A stretch of DNA of 64,000 nucleotides from Frankiaceae bacterium (lineage in GTDB: Bacteria; Actinomycetota; Actinomycetes; BP-191), in assembly GCA_035556555.1 (NCBI GenBank), contig DATMES010000024.1:124001-188000 (forward strand). Reading direction: 5' to 3'. A program made the translations under genes and the position numbers. The notes under the pieces were generated by a model. The model had not been told where the DNA came from. It did not search any database and saw only the letters and a program-made list of their open reading frames with translations. Shown one piece after another: positions 50,897 through 58,822 of this stretch; positions within the stretch are counted from its first letter, which is position 1, and each line of letters starts with the position of its first letter.

Positions 50897-51563
50897 GGAG
50901 ACCACACTCCGTCTTGCTCAGCCCCGCCCAACGGCCACTGCGGGGGTCTTCACCAGGCGCCACGCGTCGCGTGCACGGCGCGCAGCCGATCGACGGGTAG
51001 CCGTCGGACAGCAGCGGGTTGACGAGGACGCCGTGCTCGGCGACGTACGCGTCGACGTCGGCCTGCGTCCAGGTCGCGAGCGGGTTGACCTTGACCTTGC
51101 CGCGCTTGTCGTCCCACCCGACGACCGGCGTGTCCGCGCGGGACGGGCTCTCGTCGCGGCGGACGCCGGAGCCCCAGGCGACGTACGGCGCCAGGGCCGC
51201 GTCGAGCGGGTCCACCTTGCGGGCCTTGCAGCAGGCCTCGACGTCGGTCTCGTACAGCCGGTCGTCGGGGCGGCCGCTCGTGATGGTGACGACGGTGACG
51301 TCGTACGTCGCGGCGATCGCGTCGCGGGTGCCGATCGTCTCGGCGAAGTGGTAGCCGGTGTCGAGGAAGAGCACGTCGACCTTCGGCGCGACGCGGCTGA
51401 CGAGGTGCGCGAGGACGCCGGTCTCCATCGACGACGTGACGGCGAAGCGCTCGCCGAACAGGCCCGCCGCCCACGCGAGCACGTCCTCGGCGGGCGCGCC
51501 CTCGAGGTCGCGGCCCGCCCGCAGCGCGATGTCGCGCAACGGGTCGGCGTAGGCGATCGTCAA
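50889..51563 (-). CDS. cysH: APS reductase, 4Fe-4S type (CysH)
   Basis: 224 aa. PP-loop-like VTSSMETGVLAHLVSRVAPKVDVLFLDTGYHFAET, iron-sulfur cysteines EACCKARKV and GCAPCTRRV (CC...CxxC, marking an APS rather than PAPS reductase), and the C-terminal catalytic-Cys motif SKTECGLH. Reduces APS to sulfite with thioredoxin. Its stop overlaps the sulfite-reductase start by 8 bp (ATGTCTGA). First enzyme gene after the leader peptide. Confidence 0.94.
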   Translation of the reverse strand: MTIAYADPLRDIALRAGRDLEGAPAEDVLAWAAGLFGERFAVTSSMETGVLAHLVSRVAPKVDVLFLDTGYHFAETIGTRDAIAATYDVTVVTITSGRPDDRLYETDVEACCKARKVDPLDAALAPYVAWGSGVRRDESPSRADTPVVGWDDKRGKVKVNPLATWTQADVDAYVAEHGVLVNPLLSDGYPSIGCAPCTRRVAPGEDPRSGRWAGLSKTECGLHV

Positions 51564-51651
51564 CGGAGGTCCTCAGGGGGTGGCGGAACGCGCGCCACGG
51601 CATCGGGGATGCGCCGTACGCGGCGTCCCGATCGGGGAAGTGGTCTAGGAG

Positions 51652-51694
51652 GCGCTCAGGGGAGCGCGGGGTCTAGCCGTCCGATCGGGACGGC
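51652..51694 (-). promoter_or_regulatory. Two leader hairpins behind the sulfur-operon leader peptide (candidate attenuator)
   Basis: Reading with the operon, hairpin 1 is GCCGTCC/GGACGGC (51694-51688 with 51682-51676, 5-base loop). It begins 2 nt after the leader's single Cys codon (TGT, 51699-51697) and covers the last codons. Hairpin 2 is GCGCTC/GAGCGC (51667-51652, 4-base loop) just after the leader stop. Ribosome stalling at Cys under starvation would open hairpin 1, which fits translation-coupled control of cysH. Confidence 0.5.
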
Positions 51695-51765
51695 CGACAC
51701 ATCGCGGTCGATACGCGCTGCAGGTCTACATGCAGGCGCGTGACGAGGACCGCGACGGAGGACAT
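51673..51765 (-). CDS. Leader peptide of the sulfur operon (putative-leader-peptide family)
   Basis: 30 aa, ATG 51765 to TAG 51673. The core TRLHVDLQRVSTAMCR matches the short actinobacterial leader peptides seen ahead of cys and sulfonate-transport operons, which share an R-x-H-VDL-RV motif and end in Cys-Arg. A single Cys codon lies two bases before a hairpin. The predicted -10 is 6 nt before the ATG, so the mRNA is probably leaderless, as is common for these peptides. Confidence 0.8.
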   Translation of the reverse strand: MSSVAVLVTRLHVDLQRVSTAMCRPSRSDG

Positions 51766-51771
51766 GTGCGG

Positions 51772-51801
51772 AGGGTAAGGGGTCGAATTCCGTTCTGTCC
51801 A
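51772..51801 (-). promoter_or_regulatory. Predicted promoter of the sulfur operon (leaderless)
   Basis: On the reverse strand TGGACA (51801-51796), 18 bp, TACCCT (51777-51772), then 6 nt to the ATG at 51765. Transcription would begin at or next to the A of the leader-peptide ATG. Confidence 0.55.
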
Positions 51802-51909
51802 TCTTCTTGTTACTTCTCACCTGCGCATCGTTCGCAACAAGCGAATGGAGGACTGAACGCCGCGACAGCGAATTGGCACAGCACTCACCCCCTACAGATG
51901 AGGATCTCC

Positions 51910-52728
51910 ATGTCCCAGCGCATCCGTACGACCGTGCTCGCGGCCGCCCTGGTCGCCGGCACCGGCGTGCTCGGTGGAGCGACCCCCGCCTCCGCCGTGC
52001 CCGTCTGGAACGCGAACGGCCCGATCCACCCCGGCGTGCAGACCTACACCGCGGGCGGCCAGTGCACCGCCAACTTCGTGTTCTACGACTCGTCGAACAA
52101 CGTCTACATCGGCCAGTCCGCGCACTGCGCGTCCACCGGCGGCCCGACCGACACGAACGGCTGCATCACCGGCTCCCAGCCGATCGGCACCAACGTCACC
52201 GTCACCGGCGCCACCCGCCCCGGCAAGCTCGTCTACAGCTCCTGGATCGCGATGAAGTCCGACCCGTCGGTGACGTCGGCGCAGTGCGCGTACAACGACT
52301 TCGCGATCGTCAAGCTCGACGCCGCCGACTACGGCCGCGTCAACCCGTCGGTGCCGTTCTGGGGCGGCCCGCAGGGCGTCAACACGAGCGGCCTGCCGGC
52401 GCGCTCGTACGTCTACACGTACGGCAACTCGTCGCTGCGCTTCGGCCTGACCCCGCTCAGCCCGAAGGTCGGCCAGACCACGACGACGACGCCCGCCACG
52501 GGGTGGCGTTACTCGGTCTACACGGTCAGCCCCGGCATCCCCGGTGACTCCGGCAGCGCGTTCCTCGACCGCAACGGCGCCGCGCTCGGCACCCTGTCGA
52601 CGCTGTCCACCGACGGCAGCAACGGCGTCATGAACCTCAACCTGGCGCTCGCGTACCTGCGGTCGCACTCGACGCTGACGTCGCTGCAGGTCGCCAACGG
52701 CCTGACGACGTTCGACCCGATCGTCTGA
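51910..52728 (+). CDS. Secreted trypsin-like serine protease (S1)
   Basis: 272 aa from ATG 51910 (GAGGA 5 nt upstream; an in-frame ATG at 51898 has no such site). Signal peptide SQRIRTTVLAAALVAGTGVLGGATPASA. The triad is readable: His in YIGQSAHCAS, Asp in YNDFAIVKLD, Ser in IPGDSGSAFLD. No long streptogrisin-type propeptide is seen; only about 20 residues precede the TAGGQCTANFVF strand. Two cysteine pairs are likely. Divergent from the sulfur operon with a 144-bp gap from the leader start. Confidence 0.85.
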   Translation: MSQRIRTTVLAAALVAGTGVLGGATPASAVPVWNANGPIHPGVQTYTAGGQCTANFVFYDSSNNVYIGQSAHCASTGGPTDTNGCITGSQPIGTNVTVTGATRPGKLVYSSWIAMKSDPSVTSAQCAYNDFAIVKLDAADYGRVNPSVPFWGGPQGVNTSGLPARSYVYTYGNSSLRFGLTPLSPKVGQTTTTTPATGWRYSVYTVSPGIPGDSGSAFLDRNGAALGTLSTLSTDGSNGVMNLNLALAYLRSHSTLTSLQVANGLTTFDPIV

Positions 52729-52767
52729 GTTGGCCGGCCGGGGGCGCGCCGCCCGATACTGGGTGGC

Positions 52768-53208
52768 GTGCCCCTGGTCGACGTCATCGACGAGACGTTC
52801 GTCGTCGCCTCGCCCGCGGCCGTTGCCGCGGCGGTGAAGGAGCCGGCGTTCTGGGCGCGGGTGTTCCCCGACCTGGAGCTGCACGTCTTCGAGGACCGCG
52901 GCGACGAGGGGATCCGCCTCACGATCACCGGCGCGCTCGTCGGCTCGAATGAGTTCTGGGTCGAGCCGTGGGGCGACGGCGCCGTCGTCCACTACTACCT
53001 GCGCGCCGACCCGAGCCGCCGCGGCAGCGACACCGAGCCGATCGCCGGCGACCCCCGGAGGCTGGTGCGCAAGGCGATCAAGGCGCGTACCGCCCACTGC
53101 GTCCGCCTCAAGGCCGGGCTCAACGAGATCAAGGACCGGCTCGAGGCCGGCCGCCCGCCGGGGCTGCCCCGCGAGAACCCGCCGGATCTCCGGGCTAAAG
53201 CCCGCTAG
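52768..53208 (+). CDS. SRPBCC (START-like) family protein 1
   Basis: 146 aa from GTG 52768. VDVIDETFVVASPAAVAAAVKEPAFWARVFPDLELHVFEDRGDEGIRLTITGALVGSNEFWVEPWGDGAVVHYYLRAD reads as the beta-sheet and first helices of a Bet v1/polyketide-cyclase fold; the C-terminal helix is ARTAHCVRLKAGLNEIKDRLEAG. Ligand unknown. A second SRPBCC gene lies at 54636. Confidence 0.72.
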   Translation: MPLVDVIDETFVVASPAAVAAAVKEPAFWARVFPDLELHVFEDRGDEGIRLTITGALVGSNEFWVEPWGDGAVVHYYLRADPSRRGSDTEPIAGDPRRLVRKAIKARTAHCVRLKAGLNEIKDRLEAGRPPGLPRENPPDLRAKAR

Positions 53209-53219
53209 GCCGTTCGGCC
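53191..53219 (+). terminator. Two tandem small hairpins at the end of the SRPBCC gene
   Basis: CGGGCT-AA-AGCCCG (53191-53204) covers the last codons and GGCCG-TT-CGGCC (53208-53219) starts on the last base of the stop. There is no U tract, so termination is uncertain; they may only separate this gene from the next one 12 bp later. Confidence 0.3.
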
Positions 53220-53231
53220 GATAGAGCAGGC

Positions 53232-53771
53232 ATGGCGAACGAACGGTGTCCGTCGTGCGGCGGAGCCGTGCGGGCGGGCGACCCGTGGTGCACGTTGTGC
53301 TGGACCGACCTCCGGCCCGAGCCCGCGCCGCCCCCTGCCCCGGTGGCTCCGCCGCGTCCTGCCGTGCGCGCGGCCGTCGCCGCGCCGGTCGCGGTGCCCG
53401 TTCAGGGGTCCGCGCAGGGTGGTGTCGACCCGCTGACCGCGCCGCTGGCCGTGCTGCTCGGCGAGCCGCTCGCCGCCGACGCCGGCGCGCCGTCCGGCGC
53501 CACCTGGCCCTGCGTCGAGTGCGGCGAGCCGAACGCCCTCGACCTCGACGCGTGCGGCGTCTGCACGGCGCCGTTCGGCGGCCGCATCGCGCGGCTGAGC
53601 GACGTCAAGGCCGCCCGCCGCCGCTTCCTGCTGCTCTCGCTCGGCGCGATGCTGGCGTTCCTCACGGTGCTGGCGATCCTCACGTTCGCGTTCACGGACA
53701 CGACCGCGGGCGGCGGCGAGGCTTCGCTCGAACCGACCATCGACTACACGTCGCTGCCCCGCGAGGAGTAG
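53232..53771 (+). CDS. Zinc-ribbon protein with C-terminal membrane helix
   Basis: 179 aa. N-terminal zinc ribbon RCPSCGGAVRAGDPWCTLCWTDL (CxxC...CxxC), a Pro/Ala-rich linker, a second ribbon WPCVECGEPNALDLDACGVCTAPFGG, then one membrane helix FLLLSLGAMLAFLTVLAILTFAF and an acidic tail. Tail faces outside if the ribbons are cytoplasmic. Function unknown. Confidence 0.75.
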   Translation: MANERCPSCGGAVRAGDPWCTLCWTDLRPEPAPPPAPVAPPRPAVRAAVAAPVAVPVQGSAQGGVDPLTAPLAVLLGEPLAADAGAPSGATWPCVECGEPNALDLDACGVCTAPFGGRIARLSDVKAARRRFLLLSLGAMLAFLTVLAILTFAFTDTTAGGGEASLEPTIDYTSLPREE

Positions 53772-53857
53772 CTCTCCTCGTTCCGTGCGGCGTTCGTCGA
53801 AACGCTGCACCGGACGGATGCGGGCCCTGCCGTCGGCCGCGCCGTACGCTCGCACCC

Positions 53858-54625
53858 ATGCGGGTGCATGTCGTCAGCGACGTCCACGGGGCGGCGGCCG
53901 CGCTCGCCCGCGCGGGCGACGGCGCCGACGCGCTGGTCTGCCTCGGCGACCTCATCCACTTCATCGACTACGGCGACTACAGCGGGATCATGGCCGACTT
54001 GTTCGGCACCGCCGCGGTGGAGAAGCTGGTCGAGCTGCGGACGGCGCGGCGCTTCGACGAGGCCCGCGCGTTCTCCAACGACCTCTGGGCCAGCAAGGAC
54101 GAGGAGCGCTGGGTCCTGCTGGAGCGGGCGATCCGCGCGCAGTACGCCGAGCTGTTCGCGGCGTTCCCGACACCGACGTACCTGACGTACGGCAACGTCG
54201 ACGTCCCGCACCTCTACGACGACTACCTGCGCGACGGCATCACGCTGCTCGACGGCGCGACGGCGGAGATCGGGGGGAGGACGTTCGGTTTCGTGGGCGG
54301 CGGCCTGCGGACCCCGATGCGCACGCCGATGGAGATCGACGACGAGACGTACGCCGCCAAGGTCGCCGCGGTCGGCGCGGTGGACGTCCTCTGCTGCCAC
54401 ATCCCGCCGCAGTGGCCCTCTCTGGTCTACGACACCGAGGCCCGCCGCTTCGAACGCGGCAGCGAGGCCGTCCTCGACGCCATCCGCGACACGCAGCCCG
54501 ACCTCTGCCTGTTCGGGCACGTGCACCAGCCGCTGGAGGCGTCCCTCACGATCGGGCGTACGGAGTGCGTCAACGTCGGCTACTTCCGCGGCTCCGGCAG
54601 GCCGTACGTCCTGGAGTGGCAATAG
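53858..54625 (+). CDS. Calcineurin-like metallophosphoesterase
   Basis: 255 aa from ATG 53858. The five metal-site blocks are present: VVSDVHGA (DxH), VCLGDLIHF (GDxxH variant), YGNVDVP (GNxD), LCCHIPPQ and FGHVHQPL (GHxH). YfcE-like size. Hydrolyses a phosphodiester or phosphomonoester; substrate unknown. Followed after 10 bp by an SRPBCC gene. Confidence 0.86.
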   Translation: MRVHVVSDVHGAAAALARAGDGADALVCLGDLIHFIDYGDYSGIMADLFGTAAVEKLVELRTARRFDEARAFSNDLWASKDEERWVLLERAIRAQYAELFAAFPTPTYLTYGNVDVPHLYDDYLRDGITLLDGATAEIGGRTFGFVGGGLRTPMRTPMEIDDETYAAKVAAVGAVDVLCCHIPPQWPSLVYDTEARRFERGSEAVLDAIRDTQPDLCLFGHVHQPLEASLTIGRTECVNVGYFRGSGRPYVLEWQ

Positions 54626-54635
54626 GCTCACGGGC

Positions 54636-55070
54636 ATGGCGGACCAGGCGAGCAGCTCCATCACGATCGACGCCGCTCCTGCGGACGTCATGGCGGTCAT
54701 CGCGGACTTCGAGCGCTACCCCGAGTGGGCCGGCTTCATCAAGACCGCCGAGGTGCTCTCGACCGGCGCCGACGGCCGCGCCGACAAGGCCCGCTTCGTC
54801 GTGGACGCGGGCGTCATGAAGGCCGACTACACGCTGCGCTACACGTACTCCGGCGACGAGAAGATCACCTGGGAGCTCGAGGCCGGCAGCCTCAAGGAGA
54901 ACACCGGCTCGTACGTCCTCAGGCCCGAGGGCGACGCGACCCACGTGACGTACTCCCTGACGATCGACGCCGGCATCCCGATGCTGGGGATGTTCAAGCG
55001 CAAGGCCGAGAAGGTCGTCATGGACACCGCGCTGAAGGAGCTCAAGAAGCGCGTCGAGGGTCTCCACTAG
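54636..55070 (+). CDS. SRPBCC (polyketide cyclase/dehydrase-like) protein 2
   Basis: 144 aa. SSSITIDAAPADVMAVIADFERYPEWAGFIKTAEVLS is the typical N-terminus of the polyketide-cyclase group of the SRPBCC fold, followed by strands to SLKENTGSYVLRPEGDATHVTYSLTIDAGIPMLGMFKRKAEKVVMDTALKELKKRVEG. The intact lipid-like ligand pocket suggests a hydrophobic ligand. Abuts the M50 peptidase gene with no gap. Confidence 0.86.
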   Translation: MADQASSSITIDAAPADVMAVIADFERYPEWAGFIKTAEVLSTGADGRADKARFVVDAGVMKADYTLRYTYSGDEKITWELEAGSLKENTGSYVLRPEGDATHVTYSLTIDAGIPMLGMFKRKAEKVVMDTALKELKKRVEGLH

Positions 55071-56450
55071 ATGGCGATTCCGGTCCCCGGCGAGGGGCGA
55101 CGGGGGCTGCTGTCGTTCCGGCTGTTCGGCTTCCCCGTCACGATCCACACGAGCTTCCTCGTCATCGTGGTGGGACTGAGCCTGTACTCGCAGGAGTCGC
55201 AGTCGCTGGACGTCCCAGGCGCGCTCGTCTGGCTCGCCATCGTCACGGTGTCGGTCATCGCGCACGAGCTGGGGCACGCGTTCGTCGCGGCGCCCGCCGG
55301 TGGCAGGCCGCGCATCGACCTCTACATGATGGCCGGGCTCACGACGTGGCAGCCGGCCCGCGCGAGCCGCGGCCGCCGGGTCGCGGTCAGCGTCGCGGGG
55401 CCGTTCGCGGGTGTGGTGCTCGGTGTCGCGTTGGTCTTCGCCTACGTCACCCTCGACCCGCCGGAGACGTCGCTCCTCGCCGACGTCCTGTTCAGCGCCA
55501 TCTTCGTCAACCTCGGCTGGGGCCTGCTCAACCTCCTGCCGATGCTGCCTCTCGACGGTGGCCAGGTGGTGCTCGCGCTGATGCCGGGAGGGGACGACCT
55601 CGTCCGCATCCGCCGCGCGTCGTACGTCTCCCTCGGCGTCGCGGCGGCCGTCGCCGTGGCGGCGTTCGCGTACGGCGAGCCGATCGCCGCCGCGTTCGTC
55701 CTCTTCTTCGGTGCGGGCAACCTGCAGCGCATCCTGGCGCTGCGCAAGGGCGAGGACCCGGTCGTCAGCAGCCTCGCGGAGGCGGAGATCGCGCTGCACG
55801 ACGGCCGCCCCGAGGACGCGCTGCGGCACCTCCCCGACGTCGACGCGGTGGCGCCACCGCTGCGCGGCACGGCCGCGATCATCCGTTCCGCCGCGCTGCT
55901 GCGGCTCGGCCGGCACCGCGAGGCGCAGGACACGCTCGTCGACCTGCCGGCGGGGTCGGTGGAGCCGGTGTTCGGCGCGACGGTGCTGCTCGCGAACGGC
56001 CAGGAGCAGCTCGCCCGCGAACGCCTCACCACCGCGCTCGCCGACGATCCGCCGGCCTGGGCGGTACGCGAGCTGGCACTGCTGCTGCGTACCCGCGGCG
56101 AGGACCTCGTCGGCGTCATCGGCGGCGTCACGGGCCAGGGGGCGGCGGGCGTCATGGACGCGCTGTACCGCACGGACGACTACGCCGCCGCGGCCGCCTG
56201 GGGCGAACGCGCCCTCGCCACCGGCGCCACCGAGGCCGGCGTCGCGTACAACACCGCGTGCTCGTACGCCCGCGCCGGCGACCCCGAGCGGGCGCTGCGC
56301 GCCCTCGGCTACGCCGCCGAGCTGGGCTGGACCGACTTCTCCGCGATCGACGCCGACCCCGACCTCGCGCCCGTCCGCGACCTGCCGGCGTGGCCGGAGG
56401 TCCGTACGCGGATGGGCGGGCGATTGGGCGCGCCTCCCGAGGCCCGCTAG
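55071..56450 (+). CDS. Site-2 protease (M50) with C-terminal TPR-like region
   Basis: 459 aa. Membrane-embedded metalloprotease core: HELGHA zinc motif in VSVIAHELGHAFVA, second ligand motif in LLNLLPMLPLDGGQVVLALMP (NLLPxxPLDGG). Residues about 240-445 form helical hairpins (EAEIALHDGRPEDALRHLPDVDA, RLGRHREAQDTLVDLPA, AAWGERALATGATEAGVAYNTACSYARAGDPERALRALGYAAELG), i.e. TPR-like. The TPR part may recruit substrate for intramembrane cutting, which is inference. Starts right after the SRPBCC stop. Confidence 0.86.
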   Translation: MAIPVPGEGRRGLLSFRLFGFPVTIHTSFLVIVVGLSLYSQESQSLDVPGALVWLAIVTVSVIAHELGHAFVAAPAGGRPRIDLYMMAGLTTWQPARASRGRRVAVSVAGPFAGVVLGVALVFAYVTLDPPETSLLADVLFSAIFVNLGWGLLNLLPMLPLDGGQVVLALMPGGDDLVRIRRASYVSLGVAAAVAVAAFAYGEPIAAAFVLFFGAGNLQRILALRKGEDPVVSSLAEAEIALHDGRPEDALRHLPDVDAVAPPLRGTAAIIRSAALLRLGRHREAQDTLVDLPAGSVEPVFGATVLLANGQEQLARERLTTALADDPPAWAVRELALLLRTRGEDLVGVIGGVTGQGAAGVMDALYRTDDYAAAAAWGERALATGATEAGVAYNTACSYARAGDPERALRALGYAAELGWTDFSAIDADPDLAPVRDLPAWPEVRTRMGGRLGAPPEAR

Positions 56451-56460
56451 CCTCTGCCTG

Positions 56461-57648
56461 GTGCGCGTCGTCCTCTTCACCGGCAAGGGTGGTGTGGGGA
56501 AGACGACCGCCTCGGCGGCCACCGCGACGCTCGCCGCGGGCCGCGGCCTCAAGACGCTGATCGTCTCGACCGACCCGGCGCACTCGCTCGCCGACACCGT
56601 GGACTGCCCGCTCGGTCCCGAGCCGACGGAGATCGACGGCAGCCTGTACGGCCAGCAGATCGACGCGCAGCGGCAGTTCGAACGCTCCTGGCGCGAGGTG
56701 CAGGACTACCTGCGCAGCGTCCTCGACAAGTCCGGCATCGACCCGATGGCGGCCGAGGAGCTGACCGTGCTGCCCGGCGCCGAGGAGGTGCTGGCGCTGC
56801 TGGAGGTACGCCGCCAGGTCGCCTCGCAGACGTGGGACCTCGTCGTCGTCGACTGCGCTCCGACCGCGGAGACGCTGCGGCTGCTCGCGCTACCGGAGGC
56901 GCTGTCCTGGTACATGGACCGCGTCTTCCCCGCCTCCCGCCGCGTGGCCCGCGCGATGCGTCCGGTCATCGGGCGGGTGAGCAGCGTGCCGTTCCCGCAG
57001 GACAAGGTCTTCGACGCCGTCGAACGCCTCCACGCCGAGCTCGCCGACGTCCGCGCGATGCTCACCGACCAGACGACCTCGTCGGTACGCCTCGTCCTCA
57101 CGCCCGAGGCCGTCGTCGTCGCCGAGGCGCGCCGCACCCTGACGTCGCTGAGCCTCTACGGCTACCGCGTGGACGGCGTCGTCGCCAACCGTGTCTTCCC
57201 CGCGGGTGGTGACGCGTGGCGGGCCGGATGGGTTGCGGCGCAGCAGATCCAGCTCGGCGAGGTGGAGCAGTCGTTCGCGCCGCTGCCGATCTGGCTCAGC
57301 CCGTACCGCGCCGGCGAGCCGGTCGGCCTGGAGGAGCTGGCGGCGTTCGGCGCGGAGGCGTACGGCGCCCACGACCCGCTCGCGCTGCCGCCGCCGCACG
57401 ACCTCATGTCGGTGACCCGTACGGACGCCGGCTTCGACCTCGCGCTCGACCTGCCGCTCGCCGACAAGCGCGACCTCGACCTCGTACGACGCGGCGACGA
57501 GTTGGTCGTCACCGTCGGCTCCCGCCGTCGTGTGCTGGCGCTGCCGAGCGCGCTGCGCCGCTGCCTCGTCGACTCCGCCGCGCTGCGCGAAGGGCGGCTC
57601 GTGATCTCGTTCGTCCCCGACCCCGACCTCTGGAACGCATCGCTGTGA
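56461..57648 (+). CDS. ArsA/GET3-family ATPase
   Basis: 395 aa from GTG 56461. P-loop VVLFTGKGGVGKTTASAATATLAA (deviant Walker A), switch DPAHSLADTVDCPLG (DPAHS motif), and WDLVVVDCAPTAETLRLLALPEALSWYMDRVFP. One full copy, with a C-terminal alpha-crystallin-like domain (TDAGFDLALDLPLADKRDLDLVRRGDELVVTVGSRRRVLALPSALRRC) seen in bacterial GET3d-like proteins. Probably handles a hydrophobic client rather than arsenite, as no ars genes are near. Overlaps the next start (GTGA). Confidence 0.88.
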   Translation: MRVVLFTGKGGVGKTTASAATATLAAGRGLKTLIVSTDPAHSLADTVDCPLGPEPTEIDGSLYGQQIDAQRQFERSWREVQDYLRSVLDKSGIDPMAAEELTVLPGAEEVLALLEVRRQVASQTWDLVVVDCAPTAETLRLLALPEALSWYMDRVFPASRRVARAMRPVIGRVSSVPFPQDKVFDAVERLHAELADVRAMLTDQTTSSVRLVLTPEAVVVAEARRTLTSLSLYGYRVDGVVANRVFPAGGDAWRAGWVAAQQIQLGEVEQSFAPLPIWLSPYRAGEPVGLEELAAFGAEAYGAHDPLALPPPHDLMSVTRTDAGFDLALDLPLADKRDLDLVRRGDELVVTVGSRRRVLALPSALRRCLVDSAALREGRLVISFVPDPDLWNASL

Positions 57649-57932
57649 CCGAAGCCGTAGGAACCCTCGCCGACGAGGCCGCCAAGCTGTTCACCGCCGC
57701 CGAGTCGTGGTGGCGCGAGCACGCGCCTGCCGCGCCGGAGGAGGCCGCCGCCGAGTGCAGGTACTGCCCGTTCTGCCAGGCGCTGTCCGTCGTGCGCGGC
57801 GCGCAGCCGGAACTGTTCGAGCAGGTGACGGAGGCGGCGACCGGTCTGTTCACGGCGTTGCGGAACGCCGCCGAGACGACGGCGCACCGCAAGCGGGACG
57901 ACGTACCCGTCGAGCGGATCGACATCGCCTGA
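57645..57932 (+). CDS. Small CxxCPFCQ protein, hypothetical
   Basis: 95 aa from GTG 57645, overlapping the ATPase stop. Helical, with one ECRYCPFCQALSVVR motif (CxxCxxC) that could bind zinc or be redox-active, then ELFEQVTEAATGLFTALRNAAETT. The next gene starts inside its stop (TGATG). Its fixed position behind the ArsA/GET3-like ATPase suggests a partner role; no family name known to me. Confidence 0.7.
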   Translation: MTEAVGTLADEAAKLFTAAESWWREHAPAAPEEAAAECRYCPFCQALSVVRGAQPELFEQVTEAATGLFTALRNAAETTAHRKRDDVPVERIDIA

Positions 57933-58822
57933 TGGCGCTGGCGATCGGCGTCGACATCGGCGGCACCAAGGTCGCCGGCGGCGTCGTGGACGACGAAGGC
58001 AGGGTCGTCGCGGAGACGCGCCGCCCGACGCCGTCCGACGACTCCGACGCCGCGATCGAGGCCGTCGTCGGCGTCGTGCACGAGCTCTGCGCGTCGTACG
58101 ACGTCACCGCCGTCGGCATCGCGGCCGCGGGCTACGTGAGCGCCGACCGCTCGACGATGCTCTTCGCTCCGAACCTCCCCTGGGAGAACCTTCCCGTCCG
58201 CGACCTCCTGCAGGAGCGCATCGACCTCCCCGTCGACGTCGAGAACGACGCCAACTGCGCCGCGTGGGCGGAGCACCGCTACGGCGCCGCGCGCGGCGAG
58301 GACTGCGTCGTCTGCCTCACCGTCGGCACCGGCATCGGCGCCGGCATCCTCGTCGAGGGCGCGCTGTACCGAGGCCGTTTCGGCATCGCGGGGGAGCCGG
58401 GTCACCTCGGCGTCGTCCGCGACGGGATCCCCTGCGGCTGCGGCAACTCCGGCTGCCTCGAGCAGTACGCCTCGGGCACCGCCCTGGTCCGCTACGCGCG
58501 CGAGCGCGGCCTGTCCGCGGAGGGCCCGGAGATCACGGCCGCCGCGGAGGCAGGGGACGAGCGCGCGGTGGAGTCGTTCGCCGAGGTGGGGCGGTGGCTC
58601 GGGCACGCGCTCGCCGACATCGCGGCGGTGCTCGACCCCGGCATGTTCGTCATCGGCGGCGGCGTGGCCGACGCGGGCGAGCTGCTGCTCGGGCCGGCGA
58701 GGGAGACGTTCCGGGCGATGCTGCCGGGTCACGGGCACCGGCCGTTCGCGGACGTCCGCCAGGCGGTCCTCGGCAACGCCGCGGGGCTGGTCGGCGCCGC
58801 CGACCTCGCGCGGACGTCGTGA
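57932..58822 (+). CDS. ROK-family sugar kinase (glucokinase-like)
   Basis: 296 aa. ATP-phosphate motif LAIGVDIGGTKVAGGVVDDEG, catalytic Asp in DVENDANCAAWAEHRYG, LTVGTGIGAGILVEGALYRGRFGIAGEPGHLGV and the ROK zinc-binding CGCGNSGCLEQYASG. Typical actinobacterial ROK glucokinase. TGATG overlap upstream and GTGA overlap downstream keep it in one operon from 56461. Confidence 0.92.
   Translation: MALAIGVDIGGTKVAGGVVDDEGRVVAETRRPTPSDDSDAAIEAVVGVVHELCASYDVTAVGIAAAGYVSADRSTMLFAPNLPWENLPVRDLLQERIDLPVDVENDANCAAWAEHRYGAARGEDCVVCLTVGTGIGAGILVEGALYRGRFGIAGEPGHLGVVRDGIPCGCGNSGCLEQYASGTALVRYARERGLSAEGPEITAAAEAGDERAVESFAEVGRWLGHALADIAAVLDPGMFVIGGGVADAGELLLGPARETFRAMLPGHGHRPFADVRQAVLGNAAGLVGAADLARTS

Noticed and set aside
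51564-51909. SAM or T-box type riboswitch ahead of the sulfur operon.
   Set aside because: No SAM-box or T-box sequence is visible. The Cys leader peptide and two hairpins explain the region better.
56461-57648. Arsenite efflux ATPase ArsA.
   Set aside because: There is no arsB, arsR or arsD nearby. It is a single-copy ATPase with a C-terminal alpha-crystallin-like domain, which fits GET3-like proteins better.
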